From assembly GCA_964035575.1 (NCBI GenBank), contig OZ037885.1:1178001-1242000 (forward strand): DNA of 64,000 nucleotides, in the 5' to 3' direction. The translations under genes were made by a program, and so were the position numbers. The notes below the pieces were generated by a model that searched no databases, was not told where the DNA came from, and saw only the letters and a list, made by a program, of their open reading frames with translations. This document shows positions 21,986 to 32,609 of the stretch, piece after piece. The first letter of the stretch is position 1. Each line of letters opens with the position of its first letter. This DNA is from Rhynchopus sp. YZ270_cl-10 (lineage: Eukaryota > Euglenozoa > Diplonemea > Diplonemida > Diplonemidae).

Positions 21986-23615
21986 CTCCGTCCCTCCGAT
22001 TTTCTTTTTGGTCCAGTTGTCTGCTACCCAGTACTTATTTTTTTTGTTTTGAAGTTTTTAATAGATTTTCACCCCATGCATTTTGATTTGCGAACAAAAA
22101 AAATCCACTGTTGCTACGTTTCTCGCCAAACGTCTATTTCTTGTACTTCACTCCCTCTCTCCTCTCCCGCCGCCCTACCACCACCATTGTTGTTGATGCT
22201 TCGCTGGACTACCCGCCTCGAAACGTTTCAACACCCCTATGTTAATTGCGCTGAGCTCCACAACATACATATGCGAACGAGACAGGCATACATTCATTTT
22301 AAAGCTTCCTTCCCTTTACACGACAGTGTGAGATTAGAAAACCGATACGAAAGCCAAGATTCAGATTAGTTGATAACGCATTTCCTTTTTGTGGACTTTT
22401 TCTGCGTTTCAACGAAAAATAGGTACTTTGCGACTTTGTCCTTTGAGCGTTACAGTTAGCAAAGTTACCATTAATCGGTTGGCGGACGTGTAGTTCGGTG
22501 TTTTCTAAATGCATACACAGTTTGTGTACATTATTTCAACGCATTTCGAATTTTATGAACCAAAAAATTATAGTGGTGTTCATCCTCGGGTGTCTACACT
22601 AAACCAAGTTTTCAAAAAAAAAAAAGTTTGCGGCGCGGCAAGGTGCCGTCACAAGGTGTCTCGTCTGCTGTTCGCACCAAATATCACGACAAATTGTTGC
22701 TTCCCCATGGTGTAACTTTCTCCTGGAAATCGCTTTTGAATTAAAGTACCCCAGCCCCCCTTCCCAAGGTGCATCATCGTATTGTAAGCTGTAGCTTAGT
22801 TTCATCGTACAAGCTCTTTCCCTCCCCCACAGTGCCTGCGTCCCAGAGGCGTTTGCACTATCAACTTCCCTTTTGTTTGTTATATTGTGGTACAACAAAG
22901 GGAGGATCCTGCCCAAGATGTGTGTACAGTGCATATGAATTTGAAAAAATATCAACATGGGGTAGTTGCTCAGGGAATATCCCTTACATAGCCCAGTGCC
23001 TTTGCGAGAGATGCATCGTTACGTTTCTTTTGATAATTTTGTCTCAGATCCGTAGGGTGTGTCCCATCTTTCAAAAATAAAATCAAATACAAATAACGGC
23101 ATTCTTTTCCGTCTTTATTTCCTCCCGTTGGCCGGGGAGGGGGGGTATGCGTGGACTATTTTGTTTTGTCTTCAGGGACGTAAACGCCCCTGCCCCCTAC
23201 TAAATGCAAGTTAAACTGGCCAGGCAGTCAGTGGGAGCGTATTGTGATAAAAATATCAACACAGAATATCCATATGCAAAGGAAAAAAGGGTGCAACGTC
23301 TATACCTTCCGTAGTACAAAGGCTTTGGCCAATATTGAGTACAGACCCTATTAGCCTGTAAAAAACTGCGTCCGTAAGGACAGCCTTTTGACCGATACTT
23401 TCTGTAAAGGCAGCTACCTGAGTACAAAAAAAAGACAACAAACAAAAACAGATTTTCCAGCCATTTCCCATAGCTTCCCCAAACCGCTTAACACGCTTTT
23501 CAAAACCGATACACCAGCGTATTAAAGCCCCTGCCGTATGTGGGCTGGCATGCTTCCCCTATTCCTCATACATCTACATGCAGACATACACTTTACCCCT
23601 TTCTTTTCTTTCGTC

Positions 23616-25226
23616 ATGAGGGTGTCGGTACTACTGCTCTGTGCAGTGTACCGTGTTGCTGCGTTGCCGAAGCCGACAGCAGACCAGCTGACGTGGTTGC
23701 AGGATGAGGTTACGGCAATGGGGTCGTACGGGATGCCCACGTACGCGTCGTGTGGGATAGGTGCTGTGACGTTTGCCGGGCGTGCGGGGAACCTGCAGAA
23801 GGTGTACAACACGCTGCCTGCAGGCAAGCTGTACAACCCGCTCGATCTCGACACAGACCAGTGGGCTCGGTCGCTCAAGGCAGCCGGCGTCAAGCACGCT
23901 GTGCTCACAGTGCAGCAGGCCTGCGGGTACACGCTGTACCCCTCGAGAACAGCCTTCCCTGAGTTCAACTTCACGTACGACTACGGGATCAGACAGTCGC
24001 CTTACAAAAACGGCACAGGTATGAGACAATGTTGCGCTTTTCAAAATGGTAGAAGCGTCCAGGGGTAAGGTGGAAGGTTGTGCATGGTTTCTACTTCAAA
24101 TTGCATGATTTCGCAAAAAGGGAATAAATGAAACACCCCATTGTTTTCCTCACCACCCATTGCCCTATCGCCCACAGCCGACGTTGCCCGCGAATTTGTG
24201 GACTCCTGCAGGAAGTACGGCATCAAGCCTGGCTTCTACACTGGTGATATGTACAATGCGTACCTGAACGTCATCAACGGGGTGCCCGGACCTAGCACTG
24301 TGATGCCCGGACAGGTCTTTGTCACACCTGCGCAGTACAGCAAGATCCTGCTTGCGAACATGCGGCAGATGTGGACCGACTACGGCCCGCTAGGGGAGAT
24401 CTGGTTCGACGGCGGCTATCCTGGGGACATGATGGCAGACATCGCCGACCTCTTGAACGAGCTGCAGCCACATGCCGTCACGTTCCAGGGGCCCGTCTCG
24501 GGATGGCCGAACAACGCACGTTGGATTGGGACGGAGAGTGGCCTGCCGCAGTACCCAGTGTGGTCGACTTCCGCGACGTCTCTCACACCTGGGCAGGGCT
24601 CCCCCACTGCAGCAGCGTTCGTGCCGGCTGAGTCGGACACATGCCTGCAGGGCGCACCACCATCTGCTCCAGAGGGCGTTACGTTCTTGAACAAAACCAA
24701 CCCGCCTCCATACGACAACTGCTGGTACTACAACCCGTACGACCCGCCAAGAACCGTCACAGAGCTGGCGGCAGTGTACCGTGCGACAGTCGGCAGCAAC
24801 TCGGTGGTCATGCTTGGGTTCAGTCCTGCCATGGATGGCTCGATTGTGCCTTCGCATGTTGAACGGTTTGCGCAGTTTGGTGAGTACATTGCGAAGTGTT
24901 ACGACCCAGTCTACTCGGTGCCTGCAGCATCGTTAGTGCCTAAGAGCTCGGCCCTGTCGGTGCAGGTGTCCATCCCAGATGGCGTGCAGGTGAACAAAGT
25001 GAGCATCCAAGAGGATCTCACCAACGGTCAAGCCATCCGTCTTTATGATCTGTACGACGGTGCCGGGGTGCACCTCGGCAATGGGAGCTCCATTGGACAC
25101 AAAAGGATCATGACGCTGTCGCACGCTATCTCGGGGCAGCAGGTGCTGAGGCTCAACTACACCTCTGTTGGGGATGCAGGGTTCACAGCTTTCCAGCTGT
25201 TTGCTCCATGCGACCCGGAGGTGTGA
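23616..25226 (+). CDS. Secreted GH29 alpha-L-fucosidase-like protein with substituted histidines
   Basis: Exons 23616-24018 and 24178-25226 (159-bp intron) give 483 aa. ATG 23616 is chosen because it begins a signal peptide (MRVSVLLLCAVYRVAA). The layout matches plant FUC1-type GH29 enzymes, which remove terminal alpha-L-fucose: an N-terminal TIM barrel, EIWFDGG around the expected nucleophile (Asp212), the RWIGTESG and WYYNPYDPPRT regions, and a C-terminal beta domain (about 400-483). The conserved barrel motif LTAKHHDGF is here LTVQQACGY (residues 97-105), so both His and the Asp are lost. The usual HFG near the N-terminus is SCG (residues 45-47). These His residues normally contact fucose, so activity may be altered or absent (inference). 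It probably acts in the endomembrane lumen or outside the cell. Confidence 0.85.
24019..24177 (+). other. Intron, 159 bp, GH29 gene
   Basis: GTATGA donor and CCCACAG acceptor; splicing yields a GCC codon and the continuous stretch NGT-ADVAREF expected in GH29. The length is a multiple of three but the intron has an in-frame stop at 24066-24068. Confidence 0.9.
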
Positions 25227-26843
25227 GTGAGAGTGGGTCTTCGAGGTGAGGCTTTGTATTTGTATTTTAAATTTAAATTTCGACATTTGACACCGTTTTT
25301 GTATGCACTTCATTCCGGTTGTGTGTTCGTCCCCCTTTTTTTTGTGTCAAAGGATGTGTTGGTTTTGTCTCTTCTCTTACTCATTTTTTTTCTCACCCAA
25401 ATCTTTGCTGTGACGAACCCGACTAGGTTTTTCATATGATACCCACATCAATTTTACACTGTTGCATATTCTCTCTCGCCTCTTTGTCTTGAGGTTGTAC
25501 CATGCAATTAGAAAAAAACCCCGCATTTTGTTTGGCGACAGTTACACAACTTCACTAAGCGACGAGAGGCCTGGGGTTTCAGCTTTCCCAAAACTTTTTT
25601 CTCTCTCTCCCCCTACCCCCTACCCCCTTTCTTTCGCGTATGTGCACATGAGACACAATTATCTTCATTTTTTTTTTTTGTACACCACCAACAGATACAG
25701 GGTAGTAGCTTGAAAGGTGCACTTTTCAAATGTTGCTGGTTTGCTGGTTTAGAAAAAAATTTTCCCCGGTTGAAAGCGGTCGTCGCGCGCTTCGCGCGCG
25801 CCTCCCTGCCAACCACTGAGTGGAGAGGCAAAGGGTAAATTTTGCGAGACAACAAAGAAAATGGAATATAATCCTGTGTGTACGGCGCTTGGTCTTGCAC
25901 CTTCCACTAACTGTACAAAGTCAATACGTCTTCCAGAAGCAGGGGCTGTTGCAACGGTGGGTCATTTTGAAAAAATGGTCAACTTTTTGCAGCTTTGGTC
26001 AAGTTGCATTTGCGGCTGCAAAATGCAAGGGGATTCCCTAAGACATAGTAAACTCTATTTTTTGCGGAGCAAAAAATTAATATAAAGTGGCGCCGCAGGC
26101 GAAAAAAAAATTAGGGCATAGTGCAAAACATGCAGCTTTTTACACCACAGAGTCACTTAATGAACCCTTTTTAGGGGTTCGCTTACGTGTGAGACTTTCT
26201 TCTGTGAGTGGGAAAGTGGTGCGGGGGAGGCGAAAAACTGAATCCCGAATCCCACTTTTTTTTTTTATTTTTCCCCAAACCAGTAAACCAGCTCGTTCTG
26301 GTTTTGAAACCAGCAAAAGTACCCAAGCTATTTCCCTGAACAGATACGACGCGAAAAAACCAACCAGAAAGGTTATGATGCACAGATCTAAGATCTTCCT
26401 AGTGTCTGCCCCCACCCAATGAGCAAAGCATACCCATCGACTGCGCAGTTGGCCACAAGGGTACTTTGTGCTTACTCTCTGGGGGCTGGTCATTGTACAG
26501 TGGGTAGGGAGGTGCCTGTATCAATAGCTATTCTCTACCCCACACACTCCCACCACCCCACCCCACCTGGCTGGGGGAACACAGCGAAAGGATATTCATG
26601 TGGTGTGGAAGGCCACATCCTCACGGATGGGTCGCAACACCCAAACAGACAGAGAACATTTTCGATACACCCAAAGAGAGCAACCCCTCCCCCATGTGCC
26701 CTTTTTGATTTCATTCATTGCGATTCGCGTACAAATGTCCTCATTTTGTCCTTCCATAGATGTGTGCAGGAGAGGTGTATTCATCTTACCAGTTTATTCC
26801 CTTATGCAACTTCCAGTAGTGGACTAAATATAGGCTAATAAAA
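25227..26843. other. Intergenic region, 1.6 kb
   Basis: AT-rich. The block 26030-26160, with GGCGCCGCAGGCG, recurs in inverted orientation at about 61365-61480. A GAGAGGCCTGGGG near 25563 is a weak variant of the GAGAGGCTTAGGG motif. TTCCAG at 26811-26816 could be the splice acceptor of the next gene. No gene seen. Confidence 0.5.
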
Positions 26844-27956
26844 ATGGATGTGACCTTTGTGCTGGAGGATTCAGGCGCGACGGCGACAGTGGAGGTGCCG
26901 TGCGATGCGAACGCTGCAGCGGCAAAGGAGATTGCATGCATGGCGCTTGCTGTCCCGCCTGCGTCTGTCGAGATGCGCATCGGCGCGCAGGTGCTGGAGG
27001 GGACGTGCCGTCTGCAGGACACTGCGTTTGTTGCAGGGGTGCAGGTCGTGCTTGCCTGCCGCTTTGCTGACATCAAGTGTCCTGCGGAGTACACTGCACC
27101 GATGTGTGTGAGTGGCCTGACGCTGTCGCGTTGTGGAACACTCTGTGTCTATAATACTGGGAGTGGGCATGTTGGCAGCTTTGACACAGAAACCTTCGAC
27201 ACAGTCTTCTCGTTCAAAGTGGATGCCGGGGTGGAAGCTGCACCTGCCATCTCACAGTGCGGGACACGCTGCTACCTGGCATGTGGGGGTTTTTTTCTGG
27301 AGGTTGCACTTCCAGGCGGGGAGGTGATCCGCAAAGTCGATGGCACCTCGAAGTCAGTCTGTGCCTGTGGAGGTGTTGTTGCCTCACGGAGGAACGACGG
27401 CGTCTCTGTGTATGACGAAGACCTGACGTTGCTCCGCTCTTTCTCGCACGAAAAGTGCGCGGAGGTGTCAGTGTCGCACGATGGTGGGTGGGTGATCAGC
27501 TCCTCCTGGGATGAGAACGTACGTCTGTGCGACGTGAACACTGGTGTTGCTGTGGCATGTGTGCCAGCACAGGGGTGGTTGAATGTCACGCTCTCACGGC
27601 CTGCCTCTGTCTTTGCTGTGGAGGAGGACAGTCGCGTCAAGCTCTATGATTGGAGTGGTGCGGCCCTTTTCAGTGTTGACGTGGCTGGGGATATCAAGGA
27701 CATGCAGTTCACGCCGTGTGGGAAGTACCTTATAGTTACGATGGATGTTGCAGAAATTATAGACGCCGATAACTATGTTTTTAACTACGGCGTAACCATG
27801 CACCAGTATGATGTCGCGACCATGTCCTGTGTGCGCGAGATGTCGCAAAGCTCAGGTGGGTCGTTTGCGATATCGCCGTGTTCACGTGTTGTTGTGGTTG
27901 TGCAACGAGATGGCGTCATTGCGACAAGACATCTGTACCCACACAACAGTGAGTGA
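26844..27956 (+). CDS. Ubiquitin-like domain plus WD/beta-propeller protein
   Basis: A single-exon 370-aa protein with no signal peptide or membrane segment, so probably cytosolic. Residues about 1-75 fit a ubiquitin-like beta-grasp pattern (MDVTFVLED..., then VLEGTCRLQDTAF, then VVLACRF), similar in layout to the N-termini encoded at 35302-40728. Residues about 85-365 form six or seven WD-like blades, with recognisable SHDGGWVISSSWDENVRLCD and SPCSRVVVVV strands, but most blades lack the classical GH and WD dipeptides. A protein-interaction scaffold is the natural guess; no partner is indicated. A GT at the end of the frame (AACAGTGAGTGA) resembles a donor, so a further 3' exon cannot be excluded. 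Confidence 0.75.
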   Translation: MDVTFVLEDSGATATVEVPCDANAAAAKEIACMALAVPPASVEMRIGAQVLEGTCRLQDTAFVAGVQVVLACRFADIKCPAEYTAPMCVSGLTLSRCGTLCVYNTGSGHVGSFDTETFDTVFSFKVDAGVEAAPAISQCGTRCYLACGGFFLEVALPGGEVIRKVDGTSKSVCACGGVVASRRNDGVSVYDEDLTLLRSFSHEKCAEVSVSHDGGWVISSSWDENVRLCDVNTGVAVACVPAQGWLNVTLSRPASVFAVEEDSRVKLYDWSGAALFSVDVAGDIKDMQFTPCGKYLIVTMDVAEIIDADNYVFNYGVTMHQYDVATMSCVREMSQSSGGSFAISPCSRVVVVVQRDGVIATRHLYPHNSE

Positions 27957-28040
27957 TGGTTCTCCAGGAAGGAGGGCCAATGATCAAAAAAATTCTAAGG
28001 TCCCAACAAAGAAACCCTCAAAAGACTCTCAAAATCACCC

Positions 28041-28285
28041 CCCCTTTTACCCTTTTACCCTTTTACCCTTTTACCCTTTTACCCTTTTACCCTTTTACCC
28101 TTTTACCCTTTTACCCTTTTACCCTTTTACCCTTTTACCCTTTTACCCTTTTACCCTTTTACCCTTTTACCCTTTTACCCTTTTACCCTTTTACCCTTTT
28201 ACCCTTTTACCCTTTTACCCTTTTACCCTTTTACCCTTTTACCCTTTTACCCTTTTACCCTTTTACCCTTTTACCCTTTTACCCT
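28041..28285. repeat. Perfect 8-bp tandem repeat (CCCTTTTA)n, about 30 copies
   Basis: About 245 bp of CCCTTTTA (TAAAAGGG on the other strand) with essentially no variation. The G-rich strand resembles telomere repeats in composition but does not match the TTAGGG, TTTAGGG or TTTTAGGG types. The PFTLLPFY-like peptide in the overlapping frames is a by-product of the repeat. Confidence 0.95.
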
Positions 28286-28289
28286 GCCG

Positions 28290-28930
28290 CTTCTCTCTGC
28301 CCACCTCACACACTTCTTCCTTTAGTTCTCTTATGGAAAGAGTACACGATCCAATCCGTGTGAAGCGGTTGTCACACACCGCTTCACACCGTGCTCCTCC
28401 TTGCCGACCTAGGTCTTGTCCCTTCTGCCGTGGTAGAGTGCGGTGAAGGTGTCCTTCACCATAGTGTAGCTGGCGTACACAATAGAGCGGTCCTTGCAGA
28501 CATGGCAACAATACTCATAGCGTGCCTCAGCAAGCTGTCCAGAAAGCGAAAGGCTTTTGCACTTTGATCTGAAGCCGAACACCTTTCCGGCACCCCCGTG
28601 GTGTCGCAGGCGTCACTTTCAAATGCCATCACACGGCCCCAAAACGTATTCCCAATTCCTCAACTCCTTCTATGATGTGCTCCGCGATATCAGCAGTATG
28701 CGAATCGCAAAGTGGTGCGATGCTGCCACATCACTACGTTGTGTGGATCGGTTACGCGCAAAAGAGTTGCATGCTGACTCTTCTTTTCCATGTCCTGTGT
28801 TTCATCGCGGGGTAACTAAGGTGCGGCGGGCTCCCCGAGAAGAGCGTGCAACAGCGACTCCGCCTCCAGGAAGCACGTGACCTGAACTGTGGGAACAGTC
28901 ATCACAGCATCGCCAGGAGGAGGCTGTACT
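28290..28930 (-). pseudogene. Decayed coding remnant, possibly transposase-derived
   Basis: Reading the - strand from 28930 down, plausible coding stretches appear in different frames separated by stops: FLEAESLLHALLGEP (about 28840-28890), then HTADIAEHIIEGVEELGIRF (about 28635-28698), then RYEYCCHVCKDRSIVYASYT and YHGRRDKT ending in TAG near 28412. The middle piece resembles the RNase H-like region of hAT-type transposases or DUF659 (inference from residue pattern only). No single open frame exists, so if it was a gene it is dead or heavily spliced. Confidence 0.35.
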
Positions 28931-29235
28931 GTATGTTGAACATATTATTATGCTTCGTTGTACGAGACCGCACAAAAAAGGGCTGCGAGATACTCTTCGC
29001 TTGAGGTGCTCAAGCGCGTCACTCTGATTTCGTTTCTTTCTTTAGCAGGCTAGTTTAAAACTCAGATATCAGTTTTTATTTTGAAAAACCCCCCAAAAAA
29101 AACCCAGGGTTTTGAAAACCCGCCCTAACTTAACCCCCTGCCCCCAACACAAAACCCCCTACAGGAGTTGTTGTTCAGGCACAAAAATACACACAAATAA
29201 CCTAACAAAGGAGCTGAAGCCATTTTAACAAGAAA

Positions 29236-30075
29236 ATGAAGCTCAAACGCCCTCAACGGGTTCGCCTCCGCCGACGCCACCCACACAACCCTCCTGCACA
29301 CTTTTCGGTCCCCCCTTCTCGCATGGTCCCGGTGCTCCCTTACAGCGAATGCTTAGAAGGGGTCATGCAGAAGTCCATCCCTTGGACCGCCCTGCTCAAT
29401 TATGACTCCGTATATGCCCCACCCCCTGAAACTGTCGTGACACACATTGTCCACCACAGTGGCACCCCTACAGTAGATGAATGGGGGCTCATCCTACGCT
29501 ACCTTGCAGTACGATGTGGACAGGAGCAGTTCCACTACCGACCCGCTGTGTATGAGGTAGGTGGCCTCTTCGGTGGGGTACAGAGACACAGCCACATGCT
29601 CAACGCAGGTCTATCTGGGGTATGTATCTTCGCGATGGACGCAGAGGCGGCAGTAGCAGCGATAAGGGGGGCAGGGACCTTCCATAGAGAGCCCTACGCT
29701 TGGATCTGTTTCCCGCCAAACCAGATGGGGGGTGACGTGGAAGGCAGCCCTGCGGCGAGACTGCACCTCCAGGCGCAACAGTTCTACACAAGAAGGCTGC
29801 GGGCGGGGGTACCCTCTGCGGTTCTAGGCCTGCACGCCCTGCTTCTTCATTGTGTGGTGCGCGACAACCCACGTCTCCTCTGGGCGGTTGTGGTGGAGAT
29901 TGCACATTGGGGAGGTGTGCCAGATGACCACGTGCCGCATCTTATGGATGATTCCTTTGCGATCATTGACTATGCAATAAAAGCAACACCAAATAACCAT
30001 AACCTTCCATTGAAAATAAAGTCAGCGCTCGAAAAACTCCAAAAACGAAGGGAAATGAGGTTGAGTTCGAGTTGA
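29236..30075 (+). CDS. Uncharacterised 279-aa protein, basic N-terminus
   Basis: Single exon with an A-rich leader (CAAGAAAATGAAG). The first 25 residues are strongly basic with few acidic residues (MKLKRPQRVRLRRRHPHN), suggesting a mitochondrial targeting sequence or RNA binding (inference). The rest is a mix of helices, with short segments such as TPTVDEWGLILRYLAV, GGVPDDHVPHLMDDSFAIID and a Lys-rich C-terminal helix. This is loosely like helical-repeat (PPR-type) organelle RNA proteins, but no motif is diagnostic. Codon use matches neighbouring genes and the frame is uninterrupted, so it is probably real. Confidence 0.65.
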   Translation: MKLKRPQRVRLRRRHPHNPPAHFSVPPSRMVPVLPYSECLEGVMQKSIPWTALLNYDSVYAPPPETVVTHIVHHSGTPTVDEWGLILRYLAVRCGQEQFHYRPAVYEVGGLFGGVQRHSHMLNAGLSGVCIFAMDAEAAVAAIRGAGTFHREPYAWICFPPNQMGGDVEGSPAARLHLQAQQFYTRRLRAGVPSAVLGLHALLLHCVVRDNPRLLWAVVVEIAHWGGVPDDHVPHLMDDSFAIIDYAIKATPNNHNLPLKIKSALEKLQKRREMRLSSS

Positions 30076-31064
30076 AGAGGGAGAGAGGGAGGTGACGTTG
30101 AAAAGGGATAAAGGAGCCGTGATGATGGTGAAAAAAAAGGGAAATAACAAAAAAATGTGAAATTTCCAGATGTGTGTGTGTGCATGAGAGAGGCACATTC
30201 ATCTTTACAAAGTGTTTTTTCCTGATAGGGCGACCTTTATTGTGATATGTGCAAAAGGGGGGGAGGGGGAGGAGGTTGTGATGTGCCCTCGCATGGGTCC
30301 TCTTATCTGATGAAAGGGGATGGGGCGGAGAAAAACCTTCTCGTTTGGTGTGCACGCAAAAGCTTTGTTGTGATATTTTGTTCACCCCGGTTACAGCCGG
30401 TCAATATATACCAAAGGTACACTGTCGCAAAGCGGGCTGTTGTTTTTTTTCATTTCAAGTCAAATTTTGTTTTTGTCGCTCCTCCTCTTTCCCCAGGAGT
30501 TCCCCACCACACCCTACCCCCATCTCTTCTCCTACACGACGGTGAAGTATAGTACATTACAAGTGAAGTTACATGTAACGTTACAAGTGAAAAACCGTTA
30601 CAAGTGAGTTACAAGTGAGTTACAAGTGGGATACATGAATTACAGGCAAAATCAGGTTGTAACTGGTGGGTTACAAGTGAGTTACAAGTGAGTTACATGT
30701 AACAAAAGTTACATGTAACTCACTTGTAACTCCACTTGTAACACCCGTTACTTCACCGTCGTGTAAGGGCCGTACTCTGCGCAAGAATTACCCTCACTAG
30801 GCATCAACCCACCCCACCACACCCCACCCTACCCCCATCTCTTATCCTCCAAAAAAAAGCAAAATCACAGAGCAACACATATCACACAATGATGCTGTAG
30901 CAAAACAAAACAAAACAAAACAACAAATATCCGAATACTTCCCAACCTACGTCCAAATGCCAATTCTCTTCTCTCACACAACCCCATACCGTTTCTCCAT
31001 TCTGTATAGAACCTTCTGCCTGTACCCCTAAGTACATGAAACGCTAATTTTCATATCCTTTTCA
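30076..31064. other. Intergenic region with a MITE
   Basis: It contains a GAGAGGCACATTCATCTTTA motif (about 30185) shared with the 3' flanks of other genes, the inverted-repeat element at 30533-30765, and a direct repeat ACCCTACCCCCATCTCTT on both sides of it (near 30511 and 30825). No gene seen. Confidence 0.6.
30533..30765. mobile_element. MITE-like element with 17-bp terminal inverted repeats
   Basis: Left end TACACGACGGTGAAGTA (30533-30549) is matched by its exact complement at 30749-30765. The 233-bp body is made of variants of TTACAAGTGAG and its complement, so long hairpins can form. TA at both tips is compatible with a TA target duplication, as in Tc1/mariner-class elements, but TA may also be part of the repeat. 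No coding capacity. Confidence 0.7.
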
Positions 31065-31676
31065 ATGTCCCAGGCGGATAAGGATAACCACTCCGAGCAC
31101 CATGAGAGCCCAACTTCTCAGACTCCGGTAACCGAGGAGGAGGTTGCGTCTCGACTGCAAGAAATTCTTCAAAGCGCTGCAGAACGACGGCTCCACGGTG
31201 CACAATGGGGAAGGGAAAGCTCTCCCCTCCACAACGACCAAAACAGAGACAGAGAACGGTCGCCTCAACGCTCAAGACATATGGGGACGCATCCACATGG
31301 TCATCCTGCTTCTCATGGTACTGGTGTTGTGTATGGTGGTATGATGTCGCCCTCCAGCAGCAACACACCTCCTCCCCTCGCCATGCATGCTGCACGACGC
31401 GTCTCCTCCCGCCCCCTCCCCAGCTACTACCACGACCTGTACAATGGAGGTGCGGCCCCTGCACTCCGGAACGCGCCGCTGGAGCCATTGCCCGTAGCAG
31501 ATCCGGTCTTTCAAGAAGGGGAGAGAGCGCGGGCAGGGCAGGGACACCCAGAGAGAGAGGGTGGAGGTGGTGGTGGTGGTGCGGATCGTGACGTCGCGCC
31601 GTGGAGGGGGAGGGGTGTGCCACCGCGTGTAGCAACGGTGCGGATGTATCATGGACTCCCCACCTCTATTGTGTGA
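31065..31676 (+). CDS. Predicted low-complexity 203-aa protein
   Basis: An ATG-initiated frame ending in TGA. The sequence is hydrophilic and probably disordered: an N-terminal Ser/His/Glu stretch, a short helix (about 24-44, EEEVASRLQEILQSAAERR), Arg/Ser- and Pro-rich middle parts, and a glycine run (about 170-177). No domain is recognised. Overlapping frames on both strands are also open here, so coding is supported only by the reasonable composition, the helix and its position in the + strand gene series. It could be an RNA-binding or regulatory protein, or not a gene. Confidence 0.45.
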   Translation: MSQADKDNHSEHHESPTSQTPVTEEEVASRLQEILQSAAERRLHGAQWGRESSPLHNDQNRDRERSPQRSRHMGTHPHGHPASHGTGVVYGGMMSPSSSNTPPPLAMHAARRVSSRPLPSYYHDLYNGGAAPALRNAPLEPLPVADPVFQEGERARAGQGHPEREGGGGGGGADRDVAPWRGRGVPPRVATVRMYHGLPTSIV

Positions 31677-32609
31677 GGGGAGACTCCAGGGGAGGGAGGG
31701 GGTGTGACGATCAAAGAGAGTGTAGTGTTTTGTGTGATTTGTGGTATTTTTTCGAAAAACTTTTGTATCTCAAAAATATGTCGAAAATGAAGGGAAAAAA
31801 AAACGCTCTTTTTTTTTCTAACCTATAGAAAGATCAGGGGACATTGGTAGTTTGAGATTTTGAAAAAAAAGCCGGTGTGAGCCAAAAAAGCCGGTGTGAG
31901 GCAATTTTTTTTTTCCCCACGCATTTTTGGCAGAGACCTCCACAACTCTTTCCCCTCCGCGCCCTTGTCTAACCATATGACATCAAAACTTTTCTGGCGA
32001 AGCCACGGTACGCAACATTTCAAAAATTGTGACATAAAATCGCACGCTTTTATAGCCAAACTATGGTAAAGGTAGCTGTGACTATGGCATAGGGTAGAGC
32101 TGTGGGCTAACCGCTCGTCATTTTTAGCTGCGCCGCAGGCGCACGGTACGCTACTTTTTTATGAGAGTTGCGAACATCTATTTCTTTTGATTGAACGGAC
32201 CGATTGGTCTTTATGGTGGGGTCACATGCACACAAGAAACCGCTACAGATGTGGTTGTAGCCTTGTATGAGGAGATAAAATTCAGAAAAAAATTCAAAAA
32301 TCCGCCTTTTTCTTTTTTTTTTTTTTTTTTCTCAAAATCCCACACCGGCATACTAATGTCCCCTGAGAAAGATGACCCTGCTTATCTTTAGAATATGGGT
32401 CCGTCCGGAAACCCTCCTGGTAAGATTCATCCTTTTGGGGGGTTTTTGAGGTTTTCTGCTCAAAACACCCAAACAACCCAATTTTTTGATACCCACCATA
32501 CACCTACCACCCTAGAGGGCATGTTTTGATCATTATTTTGTTTATTTCCGCTCCCCCCCTTTTTACTTATATTTTTTTACGTATTTTTGGACATTTCATA
32601 AACGTGGCA
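31677..32609. other. Intergenic region, 0.9 kb
   Basis: AT-rich. A direct repeat of AGCCGGTGTGAG lies at 31870-31900. A CGCCGCAGGCG at 32131-32141 matches the dispersed motif at 26090 and 61457. Long T-runs at 32310. No gene seen. Confidence 0.45.

Larger units (their letters stand above)
19808..23615. other. Gene-poor intergenic region, 3.8 kb
   Basis: No protein gene is supported. It contains A- and T-runs (19860, 20050), a ~495-bp repeat element (20410-20905), three copies of a GAGAGGCTTAGGG motif (21487-21790), a partly duplicated block (21532-21600 and 21917-21985), copies of a TGCCTGCGTC-type motif (20957, 22826), and at 23187-23219 a motif shared with the spacers near 36503 and 38297. 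Confidence 0.6.
27957..29235. other. Intergenic region with satellite and decayed coding traces
   Basis: It contains the 8-bp satellite (28041-28285) and, on the - strand, short stretches of good codon usage broken by stops and frameshifts (see the pseudogene entry). 29050-29235 is A/C-rich with no feature. Confidence 0.5.

Noticed and set aside
28041-28285. CRISPR array or bacterial-type repeat
   Set aside because: There are no spacers; it is a pure 8-bp tandem repeat in a eukaryotic genome with spliceosomal introns.
27953-28446. ORFs of PFTLLPFY repeats across 28041-28285
   Set aside because: They are products of the 8-bp satellite being open in several frames, not genes.
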